DNA of 64,000 nt from Paenibacillus sp. OK003 (GCF_900109515.1 NZ_FOBD01000012.1:124001-188000); one strand, 5' to 3'; counted from the first letter of the stretch, positions 35,691-45,328 are shown. Numbers and translations are program-made. Notes: a model not told the origin generated them from the letters alone.

Positions 35691-36287
35691 ACTTTTCCAC
35701 TCCTTTTACCCGGTTTTTGTAATACAGCGATTCACTGTATCCATTTCTTTAAACGAAACGATGATTGAAACGGCCTCCACTGGACAGACTTATTGCGTTT
35801 ATTTACATCAAGCCTCACCTCCTTTACAGGATAGGTTATGAAATTACATCGCATGTGAAAGATTATAGATAGCCAATTTCAGCGTATATGGAAGAGTTGG
35901 ATTTCAGATCAATCCATCTTGTGAGCGGAAGTTTATTCGCATGCATTAAGGAGGGTAATCACCGGCGTTAGCAAGAACGCATACTTTACATGGGAGTATT
36001 ATGGATCTGGGTAGATCAGGAGATTTCTTTACCTATGTACAAACCAACTTTTAAAATTACATATAATATAAAATTTAGAATCTAATTGTATATTTATGGT
36101 ATATTATAGAGTCATAAAAAGAGATATACAAGCACTTTTATAGAAAAATATAGAAAATAAGCCTTTATAATGCTTTCTTAAGTCTAATGACTCTCGGTTA
36201 ATCATCTGTTTTTCGCAAATGCGAACACCCTGGATTTTTGATTGATTCAAACAGTTCTTTATAACTACGTCTGATTATTCTGACATC
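35691..36287. other. Long AT-rich leader/intergenic region upstream of bpr, with a minimal ORF
   Basis: No gene is recognised in 597 bases. On the minus strand AAAGGAGG (about 35818-35825) precedes TTG-ATG-TAA (35803-35811), a perfect ribosome site with a two-codon frame, about 115 bases before the bpr start. TTCGCA-AA-TGCGAA (36212-36225) is a short palindrome. Stretch 36050-36180 is very AT-rich. Confidence 0.45.
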
Positions 36288-36325
36288 AAAAAGAACGACG
36301 CGAGAAACTTCACGCCGTTCTTTTT
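36288..36325. terminator. Terminator of the HTH-YkvA gene
   Basis: AAAAAGAACG (36288-36297) pairs with CGTTCTTTTT (36316-36325), with further CG pairs inside; can act in both directions. Confidence 0.85.
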
Positions 36326-36347
36326 GGGTTCTTCCAAACCAATCGTG

Positions 36348-37001
36348 TCATGTGCGTTGTTTCAGACGATCCAGCACCAGATACACAACGATGGCATCAT
36401 CCAGATAACCAATCGGAAAGAGATAGTCCGGGATCAGATCCGCAGACGAAATAAAATATAACAATGCACTGCCGATCAGCGACCGATCGTTATCGGGTGT
36501 AATCTCATCACAGTATTGAATATGCATTTCCTTCAAATGTTCAATAAACGGTCCTGCACCGTTTATCTGATTAATTTTTAGATCAAACTCCTTACATATT
36601 ATTCGATGCCCTTCATCCGTACGCGCATATTGTTCGTACTTGACCATTTCCTGTTCTATCCGCTCTGTTGTCACATCGAGGTCAAATAATTTCGTATGTT
36701 GCAGGACCGTCTTGATCGATTCAAGCGAATCCAGAATACCCCGCTCGGCCCCTCTTTTGGCGTTATCGATTTTGTAGCCGGCAGCTTCAATGAGATGATC
36801 CAGGGAAACGTCCAACTGCTCGGAAAAAATCTGCAAATGGGTGAGCTTCGGTTGCTGCTTCCCGTTCAGAATCCGAGAAATGGTGGCCGTGTCCATTCCG
36901 CAAAGCGTGCTGAATTTGCGCATCGAGAGAGAGCGTCTGGCAAGCAGAGGCTTGATCAAATCTCCGATATGGCAATCCTTTGCTTGATCGTTTGCTCTCA
37001 C
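36348..37001 (-). CDS. XRE-family HTH fused to a YkvA (DUF1232) domain
   Basis: About 217 residues. N-terminal Cro/CI HTH (about 15-70; LSMRKFSTLCGMDTATISRI and LNGKQQPKLTHLQIFSEQL), a helical linker, and a C-terminal YkvA segment (about 170-217; SALLYFISSADLIPDYLFPI, then GYLDDAIVVYLVLDRL). YkvA domains look membrane-associated and have no known activity. GGAGGG touches the first ATG (37007), whereas GTG 37001 lies 6 bases after it and is preferred. Single gene, divergent from ytaF. Confidence 0.85.
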   Translation of the reverse strand: MRANDQAKDCHIGDLIKPLLARRSLSMRKFSTLCGMDTATISRILNGKQQPKLTHLQIFSEQLDVSLDHLIEAAGYKIDNAKRGAERGILDSLESIKTVLQHTKLFDLDVTTERIEQEMVKYEQYARTDEGHRIICKEFDLKINQINGAGPFIEHLKEMHIQYCDEITPDNDRSLIGSALLYFISSADLIPDYLFPIGYLDDAIVVYLVLDRLKQRT

Positions 37002-37172
37002 CAGCATCCCTCCAGAGATATGATCGATAGTCTAGTATATGGGACAATGTGGTGAAAGTTTACTTTATTCTTTCTTCATCAGCAGCGTTTTGTTGCATTT
37101 TTCTCAAGGACGGGCACATGAATCTCAACACGACATACATTAAGAGCAGAATACAGATCATGAGGTGATTTT

Positions 37173-37796
37173 ATGGCGTGGATGCTCATTCTTGCTTTGG
37201 CCGTCTCTTCGAGTCTTGACAATCTGGGTGTCGGATTATCGTACGGGATCAGAAAAATCAGAATCAGCCTATTTTCGAATTTTTTGATTGCCGTTGTTTG
37301 TTTATTATTCAGCTATTCAGGCATTTTGTTCGGGAAATGGATTTCAGTCGTGCTTCCTGGCGTTTTCCCTATCCTACTGGGGACATTTATCCTGCTCGTT
37401 ATCGGTTTTCGTATCATCTTGTTATCTGTTCCCCGCAAGAAGAAAGATCACGATGAGAACGATTCCCAAACCCTCGGGATCGGGTCTATTTTGCAAAATC
37501 CGGAACGGATAGATTTGGACAAATCGAATCATATTGGAGTTCTGGAAGCATTGATTCTCGGTGTTGCCCTTTCGACAAACGCACTGACGAATGGCTTAAG
37601 CGCAGGGCTCATGGGCTTATCCCCCTTGTATATTTCCCTTACCGCAGCGATCGGCAGTTTTGTTACCGTATGGTTTGGTGTGTGGATGGGGTCCAAAGCG
37701 GCTAACGTTCGTATTGGTTCATTCACATTGGGACAATTCGGAACGCTTGTCAGCGGGGTTCTCTTATTGCTGATTGCAGCCAACAATTTGTTCTGA
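37173..37796 (+). CDS. ytaF: Sporulation membrane protein YtaF (MntP-like fold)
   Basis: 207 residues, six hydrophobic helices in two homologous halves, opening WMLILALAVSSSLDNLGVGL and repeating as VLEALILGVALSTNALTNGL; the paired Asp/Asn helices are characteristic of the YtaF/MntP cation-transport-like family. A charged loop (about 88-120) separates the halves. YtaF is linked to sporulation in Bacillus; its substrate is unproven. ATG with GAGGTG upstream. Confidence 0.92.
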   Translation: MAWMLILALAVSSSLDNLGVGLSYGIRKIRISLFSNFLIAVVCLLFSYSGILFGKWISVVLPGVFPILLGTFILLVIGFRIILLSVPRKKKDHDENDSQTLGIGSILQNPERIDLDKSNHIGVLEALILGVALSTNALTNGLSAGLMGLSPLYISLTAAIGSFVTVWFGVWMGSKAANVRIGSFTLGQFGTLVSGVLLLLIAANNLF

Positions 37797-37815
37797 TCAT
37801 TTATGGTAAACTCCA

Positions 37816-37849
37816 AAAAGGAGACATCTGATCAGATGTCTCCTTTTTG
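37816..37849. terminator. Bidirectional terminator between ytaF and the isochorismatase-like gene
   Basis: AAAAAGGAGACATCT pairs with AGATGTCTCCTTTTT; nearly perfect palindrome between convergent genes. Confidence 0.92.
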
Positions 37850-37917
37850 AGCATGTTAAACCTTTTGTTAATGGATTATTGTCTTATCAGAATCCTGGGT
37901 TATATACCCGGCTTATC

Positions 37918-38511
37918 TTACTTCAGTGCCGTAACCACTTCTTCACTGGAGCGAATTCGACCCAATCTGGGGAAAATGGTTTTACAAACGTAGTCATGTT
38001 CTTCTTTGGTAGCAGCTGTCATTGCATCTTCTACAAAAATCTGTTGATATCCATGCTGATAAGCTTCTCTGGCTGTAGTATCCACGCCGATCGACGTGGA
38101 TACGCCACATAATACAATGGTATCAATTCCCCGACGCCGCAACTGGAGGTCCAGATCCGTACCGAAGAAAGCACCCCATTGACGCTTGGCAACCGTATGA
38201 TAAGGTGTATGGGCAGTCATTTCAGGCACGAATTGATCCCAGTCTGCGCTAAACTGAATCGTAGCCCGTTCCATATCCGTCTTTGGTTTTAACATGTCTT
38301 TTCCATCAACGGACGAGACTTTTACAAGCACGACAAAGGCTCCCTTTTCCGTGAAAGCCTGTGCTAACTTGGCCGCATTCTGCACCACCTGCTCGCCTGT
38401 ATGCGGAGCCTGTAACGGGCTATTCACAATCCCCTTTTGCAAATCAATCACAACCAACGCTGTTTTTTCAGCTGAAAATTGTTCAGCTTCTGCTTTTTTC
38501 AAGTTTTCCAT
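37918..38511 (-). CDS. Isochorismatase-like hydrolase lacking the catalytic cysteine
   Basis: About 197 residues. Asp in [15 protein letters not shown] and Lys in [16 protein letters not shown] are the usual first two catalytic residues. The third segment reads [17 protein letters not shown], with Gly where cysteine hydrolases (nicotinamidase, N-carbamoylsarcosine amidase) have Cys. True isochorismatases (EntB, PhzD) also have Gly there, so a vinyl-ether hydrolase or non-thiol role is likelier. ATG 38511 with GGGAG at 8-9 bases; its start overlaps the end of the MFS gene by 29 bases. Confidence 0.87.
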   Translation of the reverse strand: MENLKKAEAEQFSAEKTALVVIDLQKGIVNSPLQAPHTGEQVVQNAAKLAQAFTEKGAFVVLVKVSSVDGKDMLKPKTDMERATIQFSADWDQFVPEMTAHTPYHTVAKRQWGAFFGTDLDLQLRRRGIDTIVLCGVSTSIGVDTTAREAYQHGYQQIFVEDAMTAATKEEHDYVCKTIFPRLGRIRSSEEVVTALK

Positions 38512-39712
38512 GATCTTCTCTCCCATTCGTTTCAAGTTTTTTGTATACCTTAAAATACACCCAGCCAGCATTGATCAATATCAATGCACTGGTAATCAAG
38601 AACACATATCGTATTCCCAGCCAGGCAGCCACTTGTCCGCCTAAAACAGCACCGCCGAATACACCCAGATATCCTGCTGACATGTTAAAACCAAACATTC
38701 TACCTGTCAGTGAAGCTGGTGTGATTTTTTTGATCAGAGTATTCACCGAAGGAATTAACCCAGCTGCCGCCAATCCCAATAAGAAACGCAAGCCCATTAA
38801 CTGCCACGGACTGGTTACAAACGCCTGTGCTATGAAGAGAATTCCGGCAGCTAAAAGAGCAACCAATATGACCTTCTGTGCGCCTATTTGGTCCGAAAGC
38901 TTACCCAGTCTTGGAGCAGCAATGAGATTGGCGAGTCCTGATGCCGAGAACACGATTCCAGCCAATAGAGCAACATGCGAAGTGATACCGGAAAGCTGCG
39001 TAATATATACGGTAATGATAGGCTCCACCGAATATAAGGCCACAGTGAGTACAAAAAAAGTAACAAACAAGTTAATCGTCAAACTTTTCTCGGGCACTTT
39101 TCGCCATACTTCCCTAAGACCAAGCACCACCTTGTCCTCTCGCGTGAACGATTCCTTCACAAATAAAGCAGTCGTAATAAAGGCAATCATCATCAGCCCA
39201 CCCGTTATAAAAAACGAATTTTGGATCCCCCAATTTACCTCTATGAATCCACCAATTGTCGGACCGATCAAGGAACCTGCGATGTTGGCGGTTGAAAGTG
39301 TTCCCAAAGCATAGCCCGCATGTTTGGATTCGGTTTGGGTCGCTATCAGCGTTGTACAGGCGGTGCTATATCCTGTGATGACACCCTGTAGCAGCCGAAG
39401 TCCAATGAGCATGTACACATTTGTTGAGAACCCCATACAACCTACCACTACAGCCATCCCCAAACTGGCTCGAAGCAGCATCGGTTTTCGTCCCCATCGG
39501 TCGGCAGCCGCTCCCCATAGGGGGGAGAAAATGGCGGAAAGCACAAAGGTGATGCCAAAGGCAATGCCAGAGAATTGGGCAATCGCTGCTGAATCATTCA
39601 CACCAAGCTGCTTGATGTACAGCGGCAAAATCGGTGCGATCTGACTCATGCCAACTCCGGTCACAAACATTCCGAACCAGCATACAATCAAATTTCTTTT
39701 CCACAGCGGCAT
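38483..39712 (-). CDS. MFS efflux transporter (MdtG/TetA-like, DHA1)
   Basis: 409 residues, 12 hydrophobic helices. Motif A is [20 protein letters not shown] and motif C is [15 protein letters not shown], the signature of proton-coupled drug exporters; a second motif A-like [16 protein letters not shown] lies in the second half. ATG with GGAGGAAGG upstream. It lies between the AraC gene (76-base gap) and the isochorismatase-like gene that overlaps it, so the three are probably one transcript. Confidence 0.9.
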   Translation of the reverse strand: MPLWKRNLIVCWFGMFVTGVGMSQIAPILPLYIKQLGVNDSAAIAQFSGIAFGITFVLSAIFSPLWGAAADRWGRKPMLLRASLGMAVVVGCMGFSTNVYMLIGLRLLQGVITGYSTACTTLIATQTESKHAGYALGTLSTANIAGSLIGPTIGGFIEVNWGIQNSFFITGGLMMIAFITTALFVKESFTREDKVVLGLREVWRKVPEKSLTINLFVTFFVLTVALYSVEPIITVYITQLSGITSHVALLAGIVFSASGLANLIAAPRLGKLSDQIGAQKVILVALLAAGILFIAQAFVTSPWQLMGLRFLLGLAAAGLIPSVNTLIKKITPASLTGRMFGFNMSAGYLGVFGGAVLGGQVAAWLGIRYVFLITSALILINAGWVYFKVYKKLETNGREDHGKLEKSRS

Positions 39713-39788
39713 ATCAACAAGCCTTCCTCCTGCTTCAGAATCATATCCTCATCTTAGCGATCAGAATGGCTATGCACCATGCATTATG

Positions 39789-40619
39789 TTAAACTCCATG
39801 GACATTTTTGCTGTAAAATTCCGATGGACTCATTCCTTCCAATTGTTTAAAAAGCCTACTGAAATAAAACTCATCCGTGTAACCGAGTACCTGCGCCACC
39901 TCTTTAACTTTGTTGTTTCCTTCCAAAATGATTTCTTTTGCCTTATCCATTTTCAGTTTGTTAAAAAATTCTATGATGGAGTATCCGGTAATCTCTTTGA
40001 AAGCTCTTGATAAATACGGGGCTGATAACTGTACCAGCTCAGATAGTTGGGTCAAGGTGACTTTACGATGCAAATGTTGATTCATATAGTTGATGATCTT
40101 TTCCACTTTCAAGGATGTCGCATAATTACGATGTCGCTTTTTTATATTTTGGCCAATCGCGATAATTAATTGCTGTAGTAAAGACTTGGTGCTAAATTCA
40201 TAACCCGGTAGTTTTGTATGCCAGGTGTCCACCATATGTTTAAATACTTCATCCACTTGATAATAATCCTGTAATTGCTGGACAGCGGGCAAGGGAAACA
40301 TCTCTACGTCCTTGTTTACAGTCCATGTATTGTCATTCTGCTCGATCCGGACATAACTGAAGTGAACCGAAAAAAAACTTATGGGATCGTTAAGATCAAT
40401 CTCTATCAAGTGAGGCACATCCGGTTGAAGGTAGATCAGAACGCCTTCCTGAATGGTATGTCTTTTACTCTCGACGGTAAAATCCGCTTTGCCGCCTGTA
40501 ATAAAAATGAGTTCATGATGCTGAAGCGTGCGCACCCCTTTATTGGAAAATGTTCGAAGTTCATTCGGTTTCCTTGAGTTGCAGTATAAAATATGGAAAA
40601 AAAGCTGTTCTATATTCAT
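39789..40619 (-). CDS. AraC family transcriptional regulator
   Basis: About 276 residues. Cupin-type sensor domain (about 15-95; HELIFITGGKADFTVES, YLQPDVPHLIEIDLND) and C-terminal double HTH (VTLTQLSELVQLSAPYLSRAF; VAQVLGYTDEFYFSRLFKQL). ATG 40619 with GGAGGG upstream is preferred to the longer frame from 40637. First gene before the MFS exporter and isochorismatase-like gene, hence their likely regulator. Confidence 0.9.
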   Translation of the reverse strand: MNIEQLFFHILYCNSRKPNELRTFSNKGVRTLQHHELIFITGGKADFTVESKRHTIQEGVLIYLQPDVPHLIEIDLNDPISFFSVHFSYVRIEQNDNTWTVNKDVEMFPLPAVQQLQDYYQVDEVFKHMVDTWHTKLPGYEFSTKSLLQQLIIAIGQNIKKRHRNYATSLKVEKIINYMNQHLHRKVTLTQLSELVQLSAPYLSRAFKEITGYSIIEFFNKLKMDKAKEIILEGNNKVKEVAQVLGYTDEFYFSRLFKQLEGMSPSEFYSKNVHGV

Positions 40620-40683
40620 AGTTCCCTCCACGCACATATCGTTCTTGCAATCCTCTTTCTGACGAAGATAAACCTAAAAGAAC

Positions 40684-40729
40684 AAAAAAACAAGCTGACT
40701 CCAATACATTATGGAGTGCAGCCTGTTTC
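40684..40729 (-). terminator. Terminator of the collagen-like gene
   Basis: Minus strand AAACAGG-CTG...CTCCA pairs with TGGAG...CAGCTTGTTT, then a run of T. One bulge. Confidence 0.75.
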
Positions 40730-40764
40730 GTGATTGTATTTATTCTTTGGATCGTCAAAGTAAA

Positions 40765-42606
40765 TCAAGTAATATTCAAACCACCACTTGCATAGCCAGT
40801 TACGGTATTAATAAGTGTAAGTCCGGCTGCAGTTGCGGAGAACACGAGCAACAACTGTGTCTGTGCAGTAACTGGAATGGCCAAACCGGTAGTTATGCCG
40901 CTGGATATAGTCCCCAGTCCGATAATACCTGTCAATGGAGGTGCTAAGGTTACAACAGCTCCAGGAACTGCCGAGAAAGAATTGTTTGGCGTCGGTGAAC
41001 TGAATAATTGCGCCGTAATGGTTACGGTTGAACCAATTAGGCTCAATGCAACAGTGGTACTGAAATATGCAGAGAGGGAAGTGATAACGCCATCCCTTGG
41101 AGCCGAGAATGCAAAGTTGATAAGAGGTCCCAGGGCCGTTCCGGTTAAATCAATGAGCCCACCCACGACATCAATTCCGGTGGCGGAACTTCCAAAACCA
41201 ATGAGACTTGCCGTTCCTACCAATCCACCCGCAATCGTTGTCAGGATCGCTGGTCCGCCAGAAGCAAACGGAATGATGGCTCCCGAACCTGTTGCTCCCG
41301 TTACACCAGTAACACCAGTGGTGCCTGTTACTCCGGCCAATCCCGTCGCTCCTGTTGCTCCTGTATCACCGGTCGCCCCAGTAACTCCGGCTACTCCTGT
41401 TGCTCCAGTTACACCTGTTACCCCAGTGACCCCGGCTACTCCTGTTGCTCCAGTTACACCTGTTACCCCAGTGACCCCGGCTACTCCTGTTGCTCCAGTT
41501 ACACCTGTTACCCCAGTGACCCCGGCTACTCCTGTTGCTCCAGTTACACCTGTCACCCCAGTGACCCCGGCTACTCCTGTTGCTCCAGTTACACCAGTGA
41601 CGCCAATAGCACCTGCTGCTCCTGTATCACCCGTCGCTCCCGTTACACCAGGATCTCCCGTGGCTCCGGTTACGCCTGGATCGCCTGTCGCTCCCGTTAC
41701 ACCAGGATCTCCCGTGGCTCCGGTTACGCCTGGATCGCCCGTCGCTCCCGTTACACCTGGATCGCCCGTCGCTCCCGTTACACCAGGATCACCCGTGGCT
41801 CCCGTTACGCCTGGATCGCCCGTCGCTCCCGTTACGCCCGGATCACCCGTGGCTCCCGTTACACCTGCCGCTCCAGCAGTTCCTGTCGCTCCTGTAGATC
41901 CTGTCGCTCCTGTCGCCCCACCTGCTGGACCTGCTGCACCCGTGGCTCCGGTTGCACCCGTCGCTCCGTTCAGACCGGCTGCACCTGCTGGCCCCTGAGC
42001 GCCAGCAGCGCCTGGAGTACCCGCTGTACCGGCGGGTCCGACCGGACCAATAGGTCCTGCTGGACCTACTCCACCCTGAGAACCCGCAGCGCCCGCTGGC
42101 CCTTGTGGTCCAGGTACACCCTGAGGACCTGCGGGTCCCGCTGGACCCTGACTGTCTGTATTTCGAAGACCTGTTGTAACGGCAACTTCAGTTGCCCGAA
42201 TCAAAATGACCAGCTGATCTTTCTCAGCGGAAGTGATATTTCCCTGTAAAACGACCGACAGCAGCAAATCAAGCAATTGCTGCAAATTGGTTCCTACAGC
42301 GATCGGAGAAAATGGAACGACCTCTGCAGAAGCAATTGTAAGCTCCAATGCTGCTTCAAGGTCTGCCTTGGTTCCCCGTTTCAAATCCGAATGATGGACC
42401 AGTGCCAGCAATTTACGCAGTATCTCAATCAGAAATGAAATATTGGATGGTGTGGGATTGGCAAAGACCTGTATAATCGCTGTTTTCAACTCACCAATCA
42501 ACTTGAGAAGTAGTTCGGCTTCTTTTTCAAAGCACTTGTGATGTTCTTCTCCTCTACCTTTTTTAAATCCGCTTCCACCAAATCTTATACGTTTCTTTGG
42601 TTTCAT
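40765..42606 (-). CDS. BclB-like collagen-repeat glycoprotein (exosporium/spore surface type)
   Basis: 613 residues in three parts. Residues about 1-155: basic start, then helices ([36 protein letters not shown]). About 156-450: uninterrupted Gly-X-Y collagen triplets, first GPAGPQG-type, then Thr-rich GATGDPGVT (8 copies) and [15 protein letters not shown] (4 nearly identical, plus variants). About 451-613: the globular BclB C-terminal domain ([33 protein letters not shown]). Thr-rich triplets are typical O-glycosylation sites and the end domain trimerises in this family. No signal peptide, as usual for mother-cell-made spore proteins. ATG with GGAGGAG upstream. Confidence 0.93.
   Translation of the reverse strand: MKPKKRIRFGGSGFKKGRGEEHHKCFEKEAELLLKLIGELKTAIIQVFANPTPSNISFLIEILRKLLALVHHSDLKRGTKADLEAALELTIASAEVVPFSPIAVGTNLQQLLDLLLSVVLQGNITSAEKDQLVILIRATEVAVTTGLRNTDSQGPAGPAGPQGVPGPQGPAGAAGSQGGVGPAGPIGPVGPAGTAGTPGAAGAQGPAGAAGLNGATGATGATGAAGPAGGATGATGSTGATGTAGAAGVTGATGDPGVTGATGDPGVTGATGDPGVTGATGDPGVTGATGDPGVTGATGDPGVTGATGDPGVTGATGDPGVTGATGDTGAAGAIGVTGVTGATGVAGVTGVTGVTGATGVAGVTGVTGVTGATGVAGVTGVTGVTGATGVAGVTGVTGVTGATGVAGVTGATGDTGATGATGLAGVTGTTGVTGVTGATGSGAIIPFASGGPAILTTIAGGLVGTASLIGFGSSATGIDVVGGLIDLTGTALGPLINFAFSAPRDGVITSLSAYFSTTVALSLIGSTVTITAQLFSSPTPNNSFSAVPGAVVTLAPPLTGIIGLGTISSGITTGLAIPVTAQTQLLLVFSATAAGLTLINTVTGYASGGLNIT
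41402..41581. repeat. Tandem 45-bp repeats in the collagen gene, 4 copies
   Basis: Four adjacent 45-base units (starts 41402, 41447, 41492, 41537), nearly identical, each coding for 15 residues on the minus strand. Further diverged copies flank the block. Unit length is a multiple of 9, so copy change keeps frame and triplet register. Confidence 0.9.
41636..41851. repeat. Tandem 27-bp repeats in the collagen gene, 8 copies
   Basis: Eight 27-base units, each coding for GATGDPGVT on the minus strand, with silent differences (ACC/ACG, GGA/GGG). The silent differences alternate in pairs, as if pairs of units had been duplicated together. Confidence 0.9.
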
Positions 42607-42733
42607 TCTTTGGGATCTCCTCCTTAGTGAACCGTCTTACTCATTACCAATCGGGCGAACGTCACTTGTTTGATGTGATCAATATATTAGCCAAAACGGA
42701 TTCCGTGATTGTTTTTATAGATATTATTCATAT

Positions 42734-42770
42734 AAAAAACATTCCAGACTGCACAACCGGAATGTTTTTT
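42734..42770 (-). terminator. Terminator of the GH16 gene
   Basis: AAAAAACATTCC pairs with GGAATGTTTTTT around a 13-base loop, downstream of the glucanase gene. Confidence 0.88.
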
Positions 42771-42817
42771 CGTAAATAGAGCGCTTATATATTGAAATGT
42801 ATTAGCTAATACATGGA

Positions 42818-44056
42818 TCAGTTCAATTTGTTAAACGACCATCTCTGTGCATCTGTACCGTTATCATTCCATTGTTGGATTGCAGCCCCATCTGCCGTTG
42901 AAGAGCTCGACACATCTACTGCCAATCCATTCACCTTGGAAATGATTTTGTAGTAACCGTTACCCGCATCCTGGATGCTCCACCTTTGGGCGTTAGAGCC
43001 GTTATCGTCCCATTGCTGGAGCTGTACGCCGGGTGATGCTGTTGAGTTAGGCACATCCAGAACTTTTCCGCTGTGAACCGCCGTGAGTTTATAGAAACCA
43101 TCTCCTGTGCTGTCGACCCTGAACGTTTGGTTGCTCGCAGTGTAGTTGGTCCATTGTTGTACTTTGGCTCCGCTTGCCGTAGATACATCCACGATATCCA
43201 ACACTTTACCACTGGCTTTGGAACCGATCGTATAAAGACCCCCGCTGACGATGTTCGGTGTACTCGCTGCTTGATATACCCGCACATAATCCACCAGCAT
43301 TTGTGACGGGAAAGGTGTCGCATTATTAGGGCTGCCAGGCCAATTCCCACCCACAGCCATATTCAACAGGAGGAAAAACGGACGCTGGAACTCCTCGGTA
43401 TTCCCTGTTCCATTTTCGATGTAAAACTCATTGAACTGTTTGCCATCCACAAACCATCTTATATATTTGGAATCCCATTCGATGCTGTATACATGAAATT
43501 GGGAAAAATCAAGATTCTCCGATATCTTTCCATAATCGGCATGCCCGTTAGCATCCCAGTGCACGGTTCCGTTTACAAAAGCATTGTTGTTGACCCGCTC
43601 CATAATGTCGATCTCTCCGCTCTTAGGCCAGCCAACGGAATTAATGTTGCTTCCCAACATCCAAAAAGCAGGCCACAGCCCCTGACCGGACGGCAGCTTG
43701 ATGCGTGCTTCAACTTTCCCGTAAGTAAAATCCTTCAAGCCTTGGGTTTTGATTCGTGCGGAGGTATAGCTGCTGCCATTGTAATTTTCTTTGCGTGCAG
43801 TGATGACCAGATTGCCACCTGTAACTTGCAGGTTCTCGGTGCGATTCGTATAATACTGCAATTCATTATTTCCCCATCCGCCGCTGCCGGTACCAATCTC
43901 TGCAGACCAATTCGACGTATTCAGAGAACTTCCATTGAATTCGTCACTCCACACCAGATTCCAATTGGTCGCTGCGTTTGTCGTCGTGCCAGGCAGTAAA
44001 GCGATTAGGAAACTGAACAGCACCAGCGTACTTACGATTTTTCTTTTTCTCAACAA
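42818..44056 (-). CDS. Secreted GH16 beta-glucanase (laminarinase) with C-terminal ricin-type CBM13
   Basis: About 412 residues. Signal peptide RKRKIVSTLVLFSFLIALLP ending near TTNA-ATN. GH16 domain (about 35-270) with the catalytic pair in SGEIDIMERV and substrate strand LWPAFWMLGSNIN; this type cleaves beta-1,3 or mixed beta-1,3-1,4-glucans. The C-terminal part (about 275-412) has three ricin-B repeats with QxW (KVQQWTN, QLQQWDD, AIQQWND). GGGGAGG before TTG 44056 fixes the start; the frame upstream is not signal-like. Single gene; a cre-like site lies upstream. Confidence 0.92.
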   Translation of the reverse strand: MLRKRKIVSTLVLFSFLIALLPGTTTNAATNWNLVWSDEFNGSSLNTSNWSAEIGTGSGGWGNNELQYYTNRTENLQVTGGNLVITARKENYNGSSYTSARIKTQGLKDFTYGKVEARIKLPSGQGLWPAFWMLGSNINSVGWPKSGEIDIMERVNNNAFVNGTVHWDANGHADYGKISENLDFSQFHVYSIEWDSKYIRWFVDGKQFNEFYIENGTGNTEEFQRPFFLLLNMAVGGNWPGSPNNATPFPSQMLVDYVRVYQAASTPNIVSGGLYTIGSKASGKVLDIVDVSTASGAKVQQWTNYTASNQTFRVDSTGDGFYKLTAVHSGKVLDVPNSTASPGVQLQQWDDNGSNAQRWSIQDAGNGYYKIISKVNGLAVDVSSSSTADGAAIQQWNDNGTDAQRWSFNKLN

Positions 44057-44119
44057 TCTTTTCCCTCCCCATATTAACGGACTGATTCTGAACGGGGATA
44101 CCCCATTTTTCTCAATCCG

Positions 44120-44134
44120 TAACAACGTTTACAT
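44120..44134. promoter_or_regulatory. Possible CcpA cre site upstream of the GH16 gene
   Basis: Minus strand ATGTAAACGTTGTTA differs from the cre consensus WTGNAANCGNWNNCW at one base. Its position about 65 bases before the start fits carbon-catabolite control. Confidence 0.4.
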
Positions 44135-44314
44135 TAAATGTATTCTGTATGCAACTGGATTATTTCTAACAGCGAACAGGATATTCCATGGACAAGACGG
44201 CATTTGAAGTATTTTATCAGGCCTGTGCGAATGAACGGTCCATACCTTGTGACCTTTAATATATTAAGGACATGGCAAATGGTTTGTTCTCAACGTGAGG
44301 AAGGAGTAAGCGGT

Positions 44315-45250
44315 ATGAGCAAGCAAGTAATCATTAATGCGGATGATTTCGGGCTGTCGCCCGGCGTTAATCAGGGGATTATTCAAGCATATCAGGCTGG
44401 TGGAATTACGAGTACTTCGATGATGGTGAATATGCCGGGCTTTGATCATGCACTGAGTTTAGCCCGATCGCTGCCGGACCTCGGAATCGGATTGCATTTT
44501 AACCTGACTTACGGGAGACCCGTATCCGATCCGGCCATCGTGCCTTCTTTGGTGAATCCTGACGGTGCTTTTCATCAAGGCCAGTCTGGATTCATACGAG
44601 ACTTCGCTGATATTGCCAAAGAACTCGATGCTCAATGGAACGTTTTGGCTCAAGCGTCAATTTCCCCTACACATCTCGATTCCCATCAGCTGCTGCATCA
44701 AAACGATTCCATCATATACAAAATCATGGCCGAGAAAGCTGTTCGGGAAAACATCCCGCTTCGGAGATCTCAGGTCCGGCATTCAAGCCCTGATATGCCA
44801 GCCCCCCGGATGACAGATACGATTCTGCTGGATACTTATGGAGATCATGAGGGTTTGCAGCGATTGCTTCAACATGTATCTACACTCCCCGATGGCATTA
44901 CCGAGATTGTATGTCATCCGGGATATGTCGATGATGCCCTGCGTGAAATTTCCAACTGGCTGGACATCCGCGAGCATGAGCTTGCCGTGTTTGTTAATCA
45001 AGATGTTGCCCGAACGATCCAGGCGCTTGGCATTGTGCCAATAAACTACAGAGCGGTGATGGATACTACCAATGAACCATGCGAACTGCCACCAATACAA
45101 ATGACATCCCCTCTCAAACCAGTAGGAAAAAGACGGCCTCGTCATTTGCGACAGCGCTTATTGAAGCGGCAGCGTATGGCGAAGGTACATCGTTTATCCA
45201 AAAAGCGAAGAACGCTCCGTCGATCTTCTTCAACCCGCAAACGAGTGTAA
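44315..45250 (+). CDS. YdjC/ChbG-family carbohydrate deacetylase with a basic C-terminal tail
   Basis: 311 residues from ATG 44315 (GGAG 8 bases upstream); the longer frame to 44138 lacks a ribosome site. The family metal site is seen as QVIINADDFGLSPGVNQGI (Asp), THLDSHQLLHQ (His, His) and VCHPGYVDDAL. ChbG removes an acetyl group from chitooligosaccharides. The family core ends near residue 248 (GIVPINYR); a linker and a tail of about 40 residues follow in which half are Lys or Arg. That tail is not part of the usual family and may bind an acidic polymer or DNA. Confidence 0.88.
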   Translation: MSKQVIINADDFGLSPGVNQGIIQAYQAGGITSTSMMVNMPGFDHALSLARSLPDLGIGLHFNLTYGRPVSDPAIVPSLVNPDGAFHQGQSGFIRDFADIAKELDAQWNVLAQASISPTHLDSHQLLHQNDSIIYKIMAEKAVRENIPLRRSQVRHSSPDMPAPRMTDTILLDTYGDHEGLQRLLQHVSTLPDGITEIVCHPGYVDDALREISNWLDIREHELAVFVNQDVARTIQALGIVPINYRAVMDTTNEPCELPPIQMTSPLKPVGKRRPRHLRQRLLKRQRMAKVHRLSKKRRTLRRSSSTRKRV

Positions 45251-45268
45251 TCCATTGCAGAATCGCAC

Positions 45269-45313
45269 AAAAAATAGGACTATAACCAGTACATATCGCT
45301 GTTGGTTATAGCC
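45269..45313. terminator. Terminator between the convergent deacetylase and fucosidase genes
   Basis: Minus strand GGGCTATAACCA pairs with TGGTTATAGTCC, followed by TATTTTTT. The + strand end is weaker. Confidence 0.78.
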
Positions 45314-45328
45314 CTTTGATCTCGTCTC

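Noticed and set aside
41402-41851. Regularly spaced repeats that could suggest a CRISPR array
   Set aside because: Units are directly adjacent without unique spacers and code for Gly-X-Y triplets.
40877-41998. Long open frame (373 codons) on the + strand, rich in Pro, Val, Ala and Thr
   Set aside because: It is the mirror of the collagen gene's repeats: Gly-X-Y codons read as Pro/Ala/Val on the opposite strand. The minus strand has the ribosome site, N-terminal domain and BclB end domain.
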